A DNA stretch of 64,000 nt from Acidobacteria bacterium RIFCSPLOWO2_12_FULL_68_19 (GCA_001767525.1 MELF01000047.1:62001-126000); one strand, 5' to 3'. Counted from the stretch's first letter, positions 54,663 through 62,681 are shown. A program made the numbers and translations. The notes: generated by a model not told the origin, from the sequence alone.

Positions 54663-55071
54663 CACCGGAGCGTGGTATGCCGTCGCCGACCGCTCGGACC
54701 GGCACCACGGCCGGGCGTCGCAATTCTACTTGGCCCATGCAACTGAAAACCGCCTCGTGACGTCCGACCTGATCGTCGCCGAAACATGGACCCTGCTGGC
54801 CTCACACCTTGGCCGGGCGGCCGCGATGACGTTTTGGGAGACGCTGCGCGACGGACGTGTGCCGATCCTGACGATCGAAGCATCCGACCTGGAGGCTGCG
54901 TGGCGGATCGCCCAGGAGTTCGCCGATCAGGACTTCAGCTTCACCGATTGCGCCTCGTTCGCACTGATGGAGCGCCTGGGACTCGAGGACGTCTTCGCCT
55001 TCGACGCACACTTCCTCGTCTACCGATACGGATCGAACCGCCGTCGCGCGTTCCGCCGGCATCCCGCTTGA
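54646..55071 (+). CDS. VapC-like PIN-domain toxin
   Basis: A 141-residue protein from GTG 54646, inside the antitoxin gene. PIN motifs are complete: MNTFVDTGAWYAVAD (first Asp), LIVAETWTLL (Glu), QDFSFTDCASFALMERLGLEDVFAFDAHF (FTDCxS with its Asp, and the last Asp). VapC toxins are RNases, often cutting tRNA or rRNA. The pair lies on the opposite strand between the carbamoyltransferase gene and its usual small partners. The 206 bases after it (55072-55277) hold no gene. Confidence 0.88.
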   Translation: MNTFVDTGAWYAVADRSDRHHGRASQFYLAHATENRLVTSDLIVAETWTLLASHLGRAAAMTFWETLRDGRVPILTIEASDLEAAWRIAQEFADQDFSFTDCASFALMERLGLEDVFAFDAHFLVYRYGSNRRRAFRRHPA

Positions 55072-55277
55072 CCCCGAAAATCAACTTACTCATCTGGTGG
55101 AGCACTGACCGCGCAGAGGTCGGCGGCCCTGCCCGCGGGCGGAGGGCCTCCTGTCCAGCCGTGTCACGGAAGCTCGAGCACGAAACGAAAGGCCGGAGCA
55201 GCGTGTGTCCGGCGCGCGGAGGGCTGTTTCGCGGCGAACGAGCCTCTTCGACCGACACGTTCATGAACAACCCGGAC

Positions 55278-55436
55278 TCAGAAGAGCGTGTAGATGAACG
55301 GCGCGACCGCGCTCGACTGCGCGAACACCAGCAGCAGCCCGAACAGCAGGAGCACCAGCACGATCGGGGCGAGCCAGTACTTCTTCTCCTGCTTCAGGAA
55401 CTCCCAGAACTCGCGCAGCACGTCAGATTTCGCCAT
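55278..55436 (-). CDS. DUF5989/SxtK-like small membrane protein
   Basis: A 52-residue protein with start ATG 55436: MAKSDVLREFWEFLKQEKKYW, then one hydrophobic helix of about 22 residues and a short tail ending FIYTLF. Short proteins with this exact layout accompany SxtI-type carbamoyltransferases and SxtJ-type membrane proteins. Role unknown; perhaps part of a small membrane complex. It lies 36 bases downstream of the SxtJ-like gene. Confidence 0.8.
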   Translation of the reverse strand: MAKSDVLREFWEFLKQEKKYWLAPIVLVLLLFGLLLVFAQSSAVAPFIYTLF

Positions 55437-55472
55437 ATGTGTCTCCGGCGGGTCGGGGGGCCCCGCCCTGCG

Positions 55473-55862
55473 TCAAAACATCCGCTCGTAATGCTTCGGA
55501 TCGCGCCGCCGAGCTGAATACGGGCTCCAGCTCGTCTGCGGCTGCGCCGGCCGCAGCGGGTTGCGGCCGACGAGCCGCATGACGAGACCGACCGGCGTGA
55601 GCACCAGCGCGAAGAACAGCGTGAGCAGCACGCGGGCGTTGACCCATCCGAGCGCCTGCGCAAACCGCCACCAGTAGCGGTTCGGCACCCGCAGCGCCGA
55701 CGGCGCCACGAGCGCACACCCGACGAGGAGGCCGCCGACGACGAGCAGAGCGAGGCTGACGGTCGGACGGCCGCGCCAGAGAAACAGCGCGCCCGCCGCC
55801 AGGCACACGCTGCCGACACTGATGCCAAACGAACGTTCACTCGGCGGACTGACAATCATCAA
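55473..55862 (-). CDS. SxtJ family membrane protein
   Basis: A 129-residue protein with three to four helices. It has RSFGISVGSVCLAAGALFLW near the start and FAQALGWVNARVLLTLFFALVLTPVGLVMRLVGRNPL in the second half, as in SxtJ-family proteins linked to carbamoyltransferases. It begins either MM or M. Function is not established; context links it to the carbamoylated product made by the SxtI-like enzyme. Confidence 0.82.
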   Translation of the reverse strand: MMIVSPPSERSFGISVGSVCLAAGALFLWRGRPTVSLALLVVGGLLVGCALVAPSALRVPNRYWWRFAQALGWVNARVLLTLFFALVLTPVGLVMRLVGRNPLRPAQPQTSWSPYSARRRDPKHYERMF

Positions 55863-55988
55863 CGTGCGAGCACCCTATTGTACGCGCTCGTCGCCCCGCT
55901 CGTGATGGACCCCTCGCTGTCAACGGCACAGTCGGACCGACACGCGTCGGACGCCCGCTTCCCCGACAGCCGGCAGATCGTTGTTTGG

Positions 55989-56012
55989 CTACCAGCTACC
56001 GGCTACCGCCTG
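55989..56012. repeat. Short tandem CTACCG/A repeat in the pirin leader
   Basis: Three imperfect copies of a GCTACC-type unit just before the pirin gene. The same kind of CTACC repeat is larger at 63053-63120. Confidence 0.4.
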
Positions 56013-56027
56013 CGATATCCTTGAGAT

Positions 56028-56978
56028 ATGTCGATTCGACCCGTCAAGCGCCTCGTCCAGTCGAAGCCGACACTCGAAGGGGCCGGCGTGCGGCTGCGCC
56101 GGGCGTTCGGCTTCGGCGACACGGCCGACTTCGATCCCTTCCTGCTGCTCGACGATTTTCGAAACAACGACCCCTCGGACTACCTCGCCGGCTTTCCGTG
56201 GCACCCGCACCGCGGCATCGAAACGATCACCTACGTCCTGGCCGGCACCGTCGAGCACGGCGACAGTCTCGGCAACCAGGGGAACCTCGGTGCGGGCGAC
56301 GTCCAGTGGATGACCGCCGGCAGCGGCATCCTGCACCAGGAGATGCCGAAGGGCGACATACAGGGCCGGATGCACGGCTTTCAGCTCTGGGCCAACCTTC
56401 CTTCGTCGCTGAAGATGACAAAACCCCGGTATCAGGACGTGAAGGCCGCCGACATCCCGGAGATCGTCGACGACGACGGGACGCGCGTTCGCGTGATCTG
56501 CGGCAGCTTCTGGGGCCGGAGCGGTCCGGTCGACGGCGTCGCCGCCGATCCGCGCTATCTCGACGTCTTCGTGCCGCCGGGCGTGCGGAAACAGCTGCCG
56601 GTCGAGACGGTGCGCAATGCGTTCGCATACATCTTCGACGGCTCGGGTCGGTTCCGCGACGCGTCAGAGCCGCGCGAGGTCCAGACGGACCACGTCAGTG
56701 CACCGGGTCCAACAGGACCCGGCCTCCGATCGCCCTCAGATATGGGGCGGGTCCTTTCGGACCCGCCAGACGAGGTCGAGAACCGGACACTCGTCGTCTT
56801 CGACCGCGGCGACCACGTCGTCGTCCAGGCGGGCGAGCGTGGGATCCGGTTCCTGCTCGTTTCCGGGCAGCCGATCGAGGAGCCTGTGGCGTGGCACGGA
56901 CCCATCGTGATGAACACGGAAGCGGAACTGCGACAGGCCTACGCCGAGCTGCGGTCGGGCACATTCATCAAGACGTAG
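56028..56978 (+). CDS. Pirin family protein
   Basis: A 316-residue bicupin. The N-terminal pirin signature is FPWHPHRGIETITYVLAGTVEHGDS (metal-binding His), then GDVQWMTAGSGILHQEMP; the C-terminal cupin ends AWHGPIVMNTEAELRQAYAELRSGTFIK. Some pirins are quercetinases, others regulatory; no clear role here. Between HVSA and VENRTLVVFD there are about 26 extra residues that coincide with two GC hairpins (56703-56767). The frame is kept, so the protein may still fold. Confidence 0.92.
   Translation: MSIRPVKRLVQSKPTLEGAGVRLRRAFGFGDTADFDPFLLLDDFRNNDPSDYLAGFPWHPHRGIETITYVLAGTVEHGDSLGNQGNLGAGDVQWMTAGSGILHQEMPKGDIQGRMHGFQLWANLPSSLKMTKPRYQDVKAADIPEIVDDDGTRVRVICGSFWGRSGPVDGVAADPRYLDVFVPPGVRKQLPVETVRNAFAYIFDGSGRFRDASEPREVQTDHVSAPGPTGPGLRSPSDMGRVLSDPPDEVENRTLVVFDRGDHVVVQAGERGIRFLLVSGQPIEEPVAWHGPIVMNTEAELRQAYAELRSGTFIKT
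56703..56767. repeat. Paired GC hairpins inserted inside pirin
   Basis: First stem CCGGGTCC-AACA-GGACCCGG (56703-56722), second GGCGGGTCC-TTTC-GGACCCGCC (56746-56767). The second matches the pattern of the hairpin at 59298-59318 (TGGGGCGRGYCCTTTC). Two stems in tandem look like a REP/REPIN-type element. Confidence 0.6.
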
Positions 56979-56981
56979 GCC

Positions 56982-57029
56982 TCGGGCCCAAGGCCCGGGG
57001 TCCCCATCGCGCACGCCTGCGCGATGGGG
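56982..57029. repeat. Paired hairpins after the pirin stop
   Basis: CGGGCC-CAA-GGCCCG at 56983-56997 and a perfect 12-bp stem CCCCATCGCGCA-CGCC-TGCGCGATGGGG at 57002-57029. They could end pirin transcription or be another repeat copy; there is no T-run for a canonical terminator. Confidence 0.5.
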
Positions 57030-57050
57030 TGGAAGCGCAGGGAGGTAGCG

Positions 57051-57239
57051 ATGGTGACCATCTCTCTTTCGGAGCGGGAAGCGAGCGTGCTGCGGGAGTG
57101 GCTCGAGCCCAAGGTGGTGGATCTGCGCAAGGAGGAGTCACACACCGACTCGCCGCGTTTTCGCGAAACACTGTACGAGGTCGAGGGAGCGCTGAAGCGG
57201 CTGGTGGACCAGCTCCCGCGGGCGGTGCCGGCGAAGTAG
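57051..57239 (+). CDS. Small conserved-looking hypothetical protein
   Basis: A 62-residue protein from ATG 57051, with GGAGG seven bases upstream. It is MVTISLSEREASVLREWLEPKVVDLRKEESHTDSPRFRETLYEVEGALKRLVDQL-like: charged and mostly helical, probably a small coiled dimer. The strong ribosome binding site and coding look support it. It converges on rtcB with a 4-base gap. No function can be given. Confidence 0.65.
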   Translation: MVTISLSEREASVLREWLEPKVVDLRKEESHTDSPRFRETLYEVEGALKRLVDQLPRAVPAK

Positions 57240-57243
57240 CCGC

Positions 57244-58674
57244 TCACCCTTTCACGCACACGAGCGGGACGAGCCGCGCCACCTTGCGCGACAGCCCAGC
57301 CGCATGCGCGGCGTCGACCACGGCGCTCACGTCCTTGTAGGCGCCTGGCGCCTCCTCGGCGACGCCACGCGGCGAGGGACTCCGGACGACGATGCCGCGC
57401 GCCGCCAGCTCGTCGATCACCTGCCGCCCCTTCCACGTCCGCAGCGCCTGAGTCCGGCTCATCGCCCGGCCCGCGCCGTGGCACGACGAGGAAAACGACA
57501 GGCGCTCGCTCTCCGGCGTCCCGACGAGGATGTACGACTCGGTCCCCATCGTGCCGCCGACGAGCACGGGCTGCCCCACATCACGAAGCGCCGCCGGAAT
57601 GTCGGGATGTCCCGGACCAAGGGACCGCGTCGCCCCTTTCCGGTGGATGAACACGGGCTTCGCCCGGCCGTCCACCGTGTGCGTCTCGAGCTTGCACGTG
57701 TTGTGCGACACGTCGTAGAGGAGCGTGAGGGCCGCCCGGGGCGCCGCCGTGGCGAACGCCTTCCGCAGGAGGTGCGTGATGATCTGCCGGTTCGCGAGCG
57801 CGCAGTTGATGCCGGCGCGCATCGCGCCGAGGTAGCGCTGACCGATCTCGGAGTCGACCGGCGCGCACGCCAGCTCGAGATCGGGCAGCACGATGCCGAA
57901 GCGCGGCGCCGAGGCGGCCATGTCGCGGAGGAACTCGGTGCCGATCTGGTGGCCCAATCCCCTCGATCCGCAGTGAATCGACACGACCACGTCATCGAGG
58001 GAGACGCCGAACGCCCGAGCCACCGCGTCGTCGTAGATCGCCGCCACACGCTGCAGCTCGAGGTAATGATTGCCGGACCCGAGCGTCCCCATCTCGTCCT
58101 GCTGCCGACGCCGCGCCCGCGGCGAGACGGCCGAGGGCGCCGCGCCGGCGGCGCGTCCGTGCTCCTCGATGCGGTCGAGATCCGCCTCGACGCCGTAGCC
58201 GCGCTCGACCGCCCAGCGCGCGCCCCCCTCCAGCATCGCGTCGAGCTCCCGATCGTCCAGGTGAATGCGCCCGCGGCTGCCGACGCCGGCCGGAACGCTC
58301 CGCGACAGCTCCTGCGCGAGCCGGGCCACGAGCGGCTCGACATCGCCGGCACCCAGCCCCGTGTGCAGCGTCCTCACGCCGCACGAGATGTCGAACCCGA
58401 CGCCGCCCGCCGAGACGACGCCCCCTTCCCGCGGATCGAACGCCGCGACGCCGCCGATGGGAAACCCGTACCCCCAGTGCGCGTCCGGCATCGCATACGA
58501 CGCCCGCTGGATGCCCGGCAGCATCGCCACGTGCGTCACCTGCTCGCGCACCTTTTCGTCCATGTCGCGGACCAGCGCGGCGGAGCCGTAGATCACGCCG
58601 GGCACGCGCATCCCGCCGGTGGGCGGAATCCACCACTCGTGCTCGGACTTTCGCGTCAGGGAGGAGAGGTCCAT
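57244..58674 (-). CDS. rtcB: RNA-splicing ligase RtcB
   Basis: A 476-residue protein. Motifs: MPDAHWGYGFPIGGVAAFD, GVGFDISCGVRTLH (metal-binding Cys), GSGNHYLE, SIHCGSRGLGH, and SSSCHGAGRAMSR with the His that takes GMP. It joins 2',3'-cyclic phosphate or 3'-phosphate RNA ends to 5'-OH ends using GTP and Mn2+. Full length, no oddities. Archease, its activating partner, is encoded upstream in the same direction, and a large nested inverted repeat lies in the 174-base gap between them. Confidence 0.96.
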   Translation of the reverse strand: MDLSSLTRKSEHEWWIPPTGGMRVPGVIYGSAALVRDMDEKVREQVTHVAMLPGIQRASYAMPDAHWGYGFPIGGVAAFDPREGGVVSAGGVGFDISCGVRTLHTGLGAGDVEPLVARLAQELSRSVPAGVGSRGRIHLDDRELDAMLEGGARWAVERGYGVEADLDRIEEHGRAAGAAPSAVSPRARRRQQDEMGTLGSGNHYLELQRVAAIYDDAVARAFGVSLDDVVVSIHCGSRGLGHQIGTEFLRDMAASAPRFGIVLPDLELACAPVDSEIGQRYLGAMRAGINCALANRQIITHLLRKAFATAAPRAALTLLYDVSHNTCKLETHTVDGRAKPVFIHRKGATRSLGPGHPDIPAALRDVGQPVLVGGTMGTESYILVGTPESERLSFSSSCHGAGRAMSRTQALRTWKGRQVIDELAARGIVVRSPSPRGVAEEAPGAYKDVSAVVDAAHAAGLSRKVARLVPLVCVKG

Positions 58675-58683
58675 GTCATACGT

Positions 58684-58826
58684 CGTCGTTCACGCTTCTG
58701 ACTTCTCGCTTCTCGGTTCGTGTTCATTGCAACCCCGAACCCTCGAATCTCGAACCCAGCACCGAACCCCGAACACGAACCCCGAACACGAACCGAGAAC
58801 ACTCGAACATAGAAGCGTGAACGACG
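58684..58826. repeat. Nested inverted repeat between archease and rtcB
   Basis: Outer arms CGTCGTTCACGCTTCT (58684-58699) and its exact complement (58811-58826); inner arms TTCTCGGTTCGTGTTC (58710-58725) and its exact complement (58784-58799). Between them are direct repeats of a CGAACCC/CGAACAC type. Transcribed towards rtcB, it would form a long, two-part hairpin ending 10 bases before the rtcB start. Confidence 0.75.
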
Positions 58827-58848
58827 TCTCGATCGCTCCACGTCAGGA

Positions 58849-59262
58849 TCACACATCGACCACACATTGCGCCCGCCAGCCGCCGGGCCCTTCACGCACC
58901 TCGAGCGCCGTCAGCGTCGCCCCCTTCACCTCGACCGCCGGCTCGTGCCGCGCCACGTCGACCGGCTCGCCGCGCGCGGTGGCGCGCAGCTCTTCGTCCG
59001 TGATGTCGACCGAGAACTCGCCGAAGAGCATCCCGCGCACGGCCATCTCGTAGATCACGGCATTGAGCCACTCGACGAGGAGCAGCTCGTCGCTCGACGC
59101 CCGACACGTGATGGACACCGACTCGAGCGGCCTCACCCCGGCCGGGTCCGTGACGACCGCGACGAGCGCCAGCGCCGCCTGCCGGAACGCCTCGGCTCTG
59201 GTCGCCCCGGTGCCCACCACCCCGATGTCCGCATCGTGCGCGAAGTGCTCCCAGGCCGCCAC
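58849..59262 (-). CDS. Archease
   Basis: About 137 residues from GTG 59262 (VAAWEHFAHDADIGVVGTG). HDADIG holds the conserved acidic site; VEWLNAVIYEMAVRGMLFGEFSV and the ending GWRAQCVVDV fit the family. Archease speeds RtcB guanylylation and turnover. The frame is open to 59322, but those extra residues come from a hairpin repeat (59276-59318), so I reject the longer start. No ribosome binding site is seen before the GTG. Confidence 0.85.
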   Translation of the reverse strand: MAAWEHFAHDADIGVVGTGATRAEAFRQAALALVAVVTDPAGVRPLESVSITCRASSDELLLVEWLNAVIYEMAVRGMLFGEFSVDITDEELRATARGEPVDVARHEPAVEVKGATLTALEVREGPGGWRAQCVVDV

Positions 59263-59275
59263 ACACTTATTGTGG

Positions 59276-59318
59276 CGCGAACCCTTCGGGTTCGCGTGGC
59301 GAGCCTGAAAGGCTCGCC
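59276..59318. repeat. Paired GC hairpins upstream of archease
   Basis: CGCGAACCC-TTC-GGGTTCGCG (59276-59296) and GGCGAGCCT-GAA-AGGCTCGCC (59298-59318). The second resembles the hairpin in pirin at 56746-56767. They replace whatever leader archease had. Confidence 0.6.
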
Positions 59319-59334
59319 CCACGACCTGCCCGCG

Positions 59335-60234
59335 CTAGCCGGGCTGGCGCCGCAGGCGCGGCCGGAGCGGAGCACGAACACCGGTCGCCTGCACCGCCTC
59401 GGCGAGCCGGTTCGGGTAGTCGGTGAAGATGCCGGTCACGCCCGCCTCGATCAGGGCGCGCATGCGCGAGCCCGCGTTGACCGTCCAGATGTTCACCCAC
59501 AGCCCGGCGCTCGTCAGCGCTCCAATCGTGGCGGCGTCCAGGCCGTCGGTCGAATGGAGCGCGTCCGCATCGAGCGCGGCGAGGTACTCGCGTGCGTGGT
59601 ACAGGCGGTGGCTCGTCAGCACGCCCGTGGCGATCGTCGGCGCGAGACGGCGCACCTCCGCCAGCAGCAGGTGATCGAACGAGGAGACGAGCGTCTCGTC
59701 GTCGATGCGGAGATCGCGGACGGTCTCCACCGTCCGGCGGGCGAGCGCCGGATCGCCGCGCGCCGTCGCCTTCAGGTCGAGCACGACCGAGAGCCGGCAC
59801 TCGCGCGCCGTTGCCAGCGCGTCGCGCAGCCGGGGCATGCGCAAGCGACCCGACCCGTACTCGTGGGCGGCCGCGGGCGTCACCCCCTCGCGAAGCTCCT
59901 CCTCCCCGAGATCGCGCAGGTACGGTTGCCGGAGAGATGCCGGCCTGGCGAGCTCGTGGACGTACCAGGCGCCGACGTCGAGGACCGACAGCTCCTCCCA
60001 CGTGAAGGCGCCGACGCTGTAGTCGCGATGCCCAGGGAACTTGGAGAGCCCGTCGGAGCACCGGAGAATCGTGTCGTCGTGGAAGACGACGAGCTCGCCG
60101 TCGCGCGACGTCTGCACGTCGAGCTCCACGACGTTGGCGCCGAGCCGCGCGGCGGCGCGAATGGCCGGCAGCGTGTTCTCGGGCGCGAACGCCCGGGCGC
60201 CGCGATGCGCGATGGCGAGGAAGGGACGAGTCAT
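59335..60234 (-). CDS. Glycerophosphodiester phosphodiesterase family protein
   Basis: A 299-residue protein: LAIAHRGARAFAPENTLPAI (HRG, catalytic His), VVELDVQTSRDGELVVFHDDTILR (ELDV and HDD, metal and second His), and C-terminal VNIWTVN and TGIFTDYPNRL. These are the ordered GDPD motifs. It hydrolyses glycerophosphodiesters to glycerol 3-phosphate and an alcohol. There is no signal peptide, so it is cytoplasmic. ATG 60234 starts at the motif; the open frame beyond is a shadow. Confidence 0.92.
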   Translation of the reverse strand: MTRPFLAIAHRGARAFAPENTLPAIRAAARLGANVVELDVQTSRDGELVVFHDDTILRCSDGLSKFPGHRDYSVGAFTWEELSVLDVGAWYVHELARPASLRQPYLRDLGEEELREGVTPAAAHEYGSGRLRMPRLRDALATARECRLSVVLDLKATARGDPALARRTVETVRDLRIDDETLVSSFDHLLLAEVRRLAPTIATGVLTSHRLYHAREYLAALDADALHSTDGLDAATIGALTSAGLWVNIWTVNAGSRMRALIEAGVTGIFTDYPNRLAEAVQATGVRAPLRPRLRRQPG

Positions 60235-60290
60235 CGGTCCGAGGGGCCTGTCGAGATCTGCTGCGCAACGCCGGCGCCGGCGACGCGCGC

Positions 60291-61016
60291 TCAGTCGACG
60301 GCGAAACAGTAGAAGAGGCCCGCGCCGCCCGTGCTGGCCAGATCCCTCTGGCCGCATCCGCGCGAGGCGTGCGCCGAGTTCCACGAACCGGCGGCGGCCC
60401 CCTGGCCGCGCCGATCGTGGTGGCCCACCTGCGCTCTCCCAGCGCCGCTCGACCGCCAGTTGCCGCACGTGAGGTCGTCGCCCGGCGGAAAGGCGGAGCC
60501 GTCCGGCCGCGAGCCGGTCAGGATGTCGTGCATGTTGGGAGTGTCGCCGACACCGTTGATCGGATCGAGCCGCTCGGAGACGGCAAGCTCCTTACCGAAC
60601 TTGTTGTTGCGGTGCAGCTCCTCGACGCTGGAGGCCACGAGCGTCCCCTCCGCGTTGTACCAGGGGCCTCGTCCAATGCGGTCGCGGGCGTTGACCGCCG
60701 GCTGCCCGGCGCCGGCGGAGGCGCTGAGGTACGCGCGCCAGGTATGGTCGCCGGAGCCTTCCGCTGCCGCCAGCGCCTGACAGTGCGCGTCGGCGCCGGT
60801 CAACCCGCCGAGGTCGCCGCCGCGGCCGATCCCCCGGCTCGTGACGAAGAAGGTCGTCACCGACTTCTTGCCCCCCATCGGCCGCGACTCCGGCGCCTGC
60901 GTCTCTCGACTCGCGCTCGGGACGCCCTGAGCCCGGCCGAAGGGCGCCGGAGCGGCCGCCGGCGCCACCGCGAACGCGGCGCACAGGACCAGGACGAGAC
61001 GAACCAGCCGTGTCAT
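60291..61016 (-). CDS. Secreted lectin-like protein
   Basis: A 241-residue protein with a signal peptide (TRLVRLVLVLCAAFAVAPAAAP). The mature part has FFVTSRGIGRGGDLGGLTGADAHCQALAAA, WRAYLSA, ARDRIGRGPWYNAEG, NMHDILTGSRPDGSAF, TCGNWRSSG, VGHHDR and SWNSAHASRGCGQRDL, ending GLFYCFAVD. This pattern is common in bacterial proteins loosely annotated as lectins with a collagen NC10/endostatin-like fold. Four or more Cys suggest disulfides. It overlaps the aldehyde dehydrogenase start/stop by 4 bases, so the two may be co-transcribed. Ligand unknown. Confidence 0.72.
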   Translation of the reverse strand: MTRLVRLVLVLCAAFAVAPAAAPAPFGRAQGVPSASRETQAPESRPMGGKKSVTTFFVTSRGIGRGGDLGGLTGADAHCQALAAAEGSGDHTWRAYLSASAGAGQPAVNARDRIGRGPWYNAEGTLVASSVEELHRNNKFGKELAVSERLDPINGVGDTPNMHDILTGSRPDGSAFPPGDDLTCGNWRSSGAGRAQVGHHDRRGQGAAAGSWNSAHASRGCGQRDLASTGGAGLFYCFAVD

Positions 61017-62446
61017 TGCAGACTCACCGTCACCGACTTGCGCTGCGTGTAGCTGTCGAGCATGCCCTCGAGCGAGTACTCGCGGCCGATGCCGCTCTGC
61101 TTGAATCCGCCGTACGCCTGTCCCGGAAACTGTCCCAGTCCCTGATTGACCTGCACCCAGCCCGATTCGATCGCGTGCGCCGTGGCGAGCGCCGTCCGGA
61201 TGTCGCGCGTCCAGACGTAGGCCGCCAGTCCGTAATGGCTGTCGTTCGCCATCCGGACCGCGTCACGCTCGTCCTCCCACGGGATCGCGACGAGCACGGG
61301 ACCGAAGATCTCCTCCCGGGCGATCCGCCACTCGTGGCCGACGCCGGCAAACACCGTGGGCTGGACGAAATACCCTTGCGCGAGCGGTCCTTCCTTCGGC
61401 GGCAGCCCGCCGATCACGACGCGGGCATCGGGCCGACCGAGACCGTCTTCGATATACGCGCAGACCCGGTCGAACTGCCGCCGGTTGATGATGGCGCCCA
61501 TGTCGGTCGCCTCGTCGCTCGGGTCGCCTATCTTCAGCGTGGTCAGCCTGGCCGACAGCTTGTCGAGAAACGCGTCGAAGATCGACCGGTGGAGCAAGAG
61601 GCGCGACCCGGCCGTGCACGACTGTCCCTGCCGCGTGAACCGCATGCCCGAGATGACGCCGTCGACGGTGCGGTCGTCGCAGGCGTCCGGAAACACGATC
61701 GCCGGGCTCTTTCCGCCAAGCTCGAGCGACACGGGGACGATGCGATCGGCCGCGGCGTGCATGATCAGCCTGCCGACCTCGGTCGAGCCGGTGAACGACA
61801 GCTTGCGGACGAGCGGATGGCGGGCGAGGGCGGCGCCGCACTCTTCGCCGTACCCGGTGAGGAGATTGAGGACCCCGGCCGGCAGTTGCTCGCCGCAGAG
61901 CCTCGCGACGCGCAGCAGCCCGAGCGGCGCGTCCTCGGCGGCCTTGAGCACGAGCGTGTTGCCGGCCGCCACGGCCATCGCCACTTTCAGCGCGCCGAGC
62001 ACGACCGGCGCGTTCCACGGGACGATGGCGCCCACCACCCCAATCGGCTCGCGCCGCGTGTAGCACAGCATGTGCTCGCCGAGCGGGATCGTCTCGCCCT
62101 TCAGCTCGCCGGCCACGCCGCCGAAGTACCGGAACACGTCGACCGCGCCCTTGACTTCGGGACGCGCCTGCGTCCGGATGGCATTGCCGGTTTCGCGCGC
62201 GACCAGGTGTGCGATGGTCTCGGTCTCGGCCTCCATCGCGTCGGCAACCTCCAGCAGCCGCCGGCCGCGCTCGCGGGGCGGCGCCCTCCGCCACGTCTCG
62301 AACGCCCGGGCGGCCGCCTGCACCGCCCGGTCGACGTCCGCCTCGCCCGCCCGCGGCACCTGCGCGATCACCGTGCGCGTGGCGGGATTCTCGACGTCGA
62401 TGACCCGCCCGTCGTGCGCGCCGACGGACTGGCCGTCGATGAGCAT
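61013..62446 (-). CDS. Aldehyde dehydrogenase
   Basis: A 477-residue protein: PWNAPVVLGALKVAMAVAAGNT, FTGSTEVGRLI (NAD site), LELGGKSPAIVF (catalytic Glu), RQGQSCTAGSRLLLHRSI (catalytic Cys) and EEIFGPVLVAIPW. This is the standard NAD(P)-dependent ALDH set. ATG 62446 starts MLIDGQSVG; a GTG nine bases upstream is possible, and the longer open frame is not supported. The substrate is unknown; a small aldehyde or sugar-derived aldehyde is possible. Confidence 0.94.
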   Translation of the reverse strand: MLIDGQSVGAHDGRVIDVENPATRTVIAQVPRAGEADVDRAVQAAARAFETWRRAPPRERGRRLLEVADAMEAETETIAHLVARETGNAIRTQARPEVKGAVDVFRYFGGVAGELKGETIPLGEHMLCYTRREPIGVVGAIVPWNAPVVLGALKVAMAVAAGNTLVLKAAEDAPLGLLRVARLCGEQLPAGVLNLLTGYGEECGAALARHPLVRKLSFTGSTEVGRLIMHAAADRIVPVSLELGGKSPAIVFPDACDDRTVDGVISGMRFTRQGQSCTAGSRLLLHRSIFDAFLDKLSARLTTLKIGDPSDEATDMGAIINRRQFDRVCAYIEDGLGRPDARVVIGGLPPKEGPLAQGYFVQPTVFAGVGHEWRIAREEIFGPVLVAIPWEDERDAVRMANDSHYGLAAYVWTRDIRTALATAHAIESGWVQVNQGLGQFPGQAYGGFKQSGIGREYSLEGMLDSYTQRKSVTVSLQ

Positions 62447-62497
62447 CGTTTCCACTATCTCTCCACCTGGAGGGCGAATTCTGATAAGAAAGGAGAC

Positions 62498-62674
62498 ATG
62501 AGTGCGACCCTGCGAAAGCGCGTCATCCGTCAGCGGCGCCACCGGCGCGCCAAGCGCCTCCGGCTGCGGGCGCGGCTCGCCACCGCGCCGGCCGCCGAGC
62601 GCCAGGCGATCGAAGCGAAGGTGGCCAAGACCTACCCGCTCGTCATCGCCGAAGCGCACGCAAAGAGCCAGTAA
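62498..62674 (+). CDS. Small highly basic protein
   Basis: A 58-residue protein from ATG 62498 with AAGGAG six bases upstream, an excellent ribosome binding site. The first half is rich in Arg and Lys (RKRVIRQRRHRRAKRLRLRARL); the rest is a short helix. It resembles the small DUF6800-type proteins, but I am not certain. It may bind nucleic acid. It is divergent from the aldehyde dehydrogenase gene and converges with the next gene. Confidence 0.7.
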   Translation: MSATLRKRVIRQRRHRRAKRLRLRARLATAPAAERQAIEAKVAKTYPLVIAEAHAKSQ

Positions 62675-62681
62675 CGGCGGT

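Noticed and set aside
56982-57029. Rho-independent terminator after pirin
   Set aside because: Stems are strong but no T-tract follows, and similar double hairpins occur inside coding sequence, so a repeat is more likely.
61010-62497. Long plus-strand frame upstream of the small basic protein
   Set aside because: It is antisense to the aldehyde dehydrogenase; the strong ribosome binding site at 62490-62495 marks the true start.
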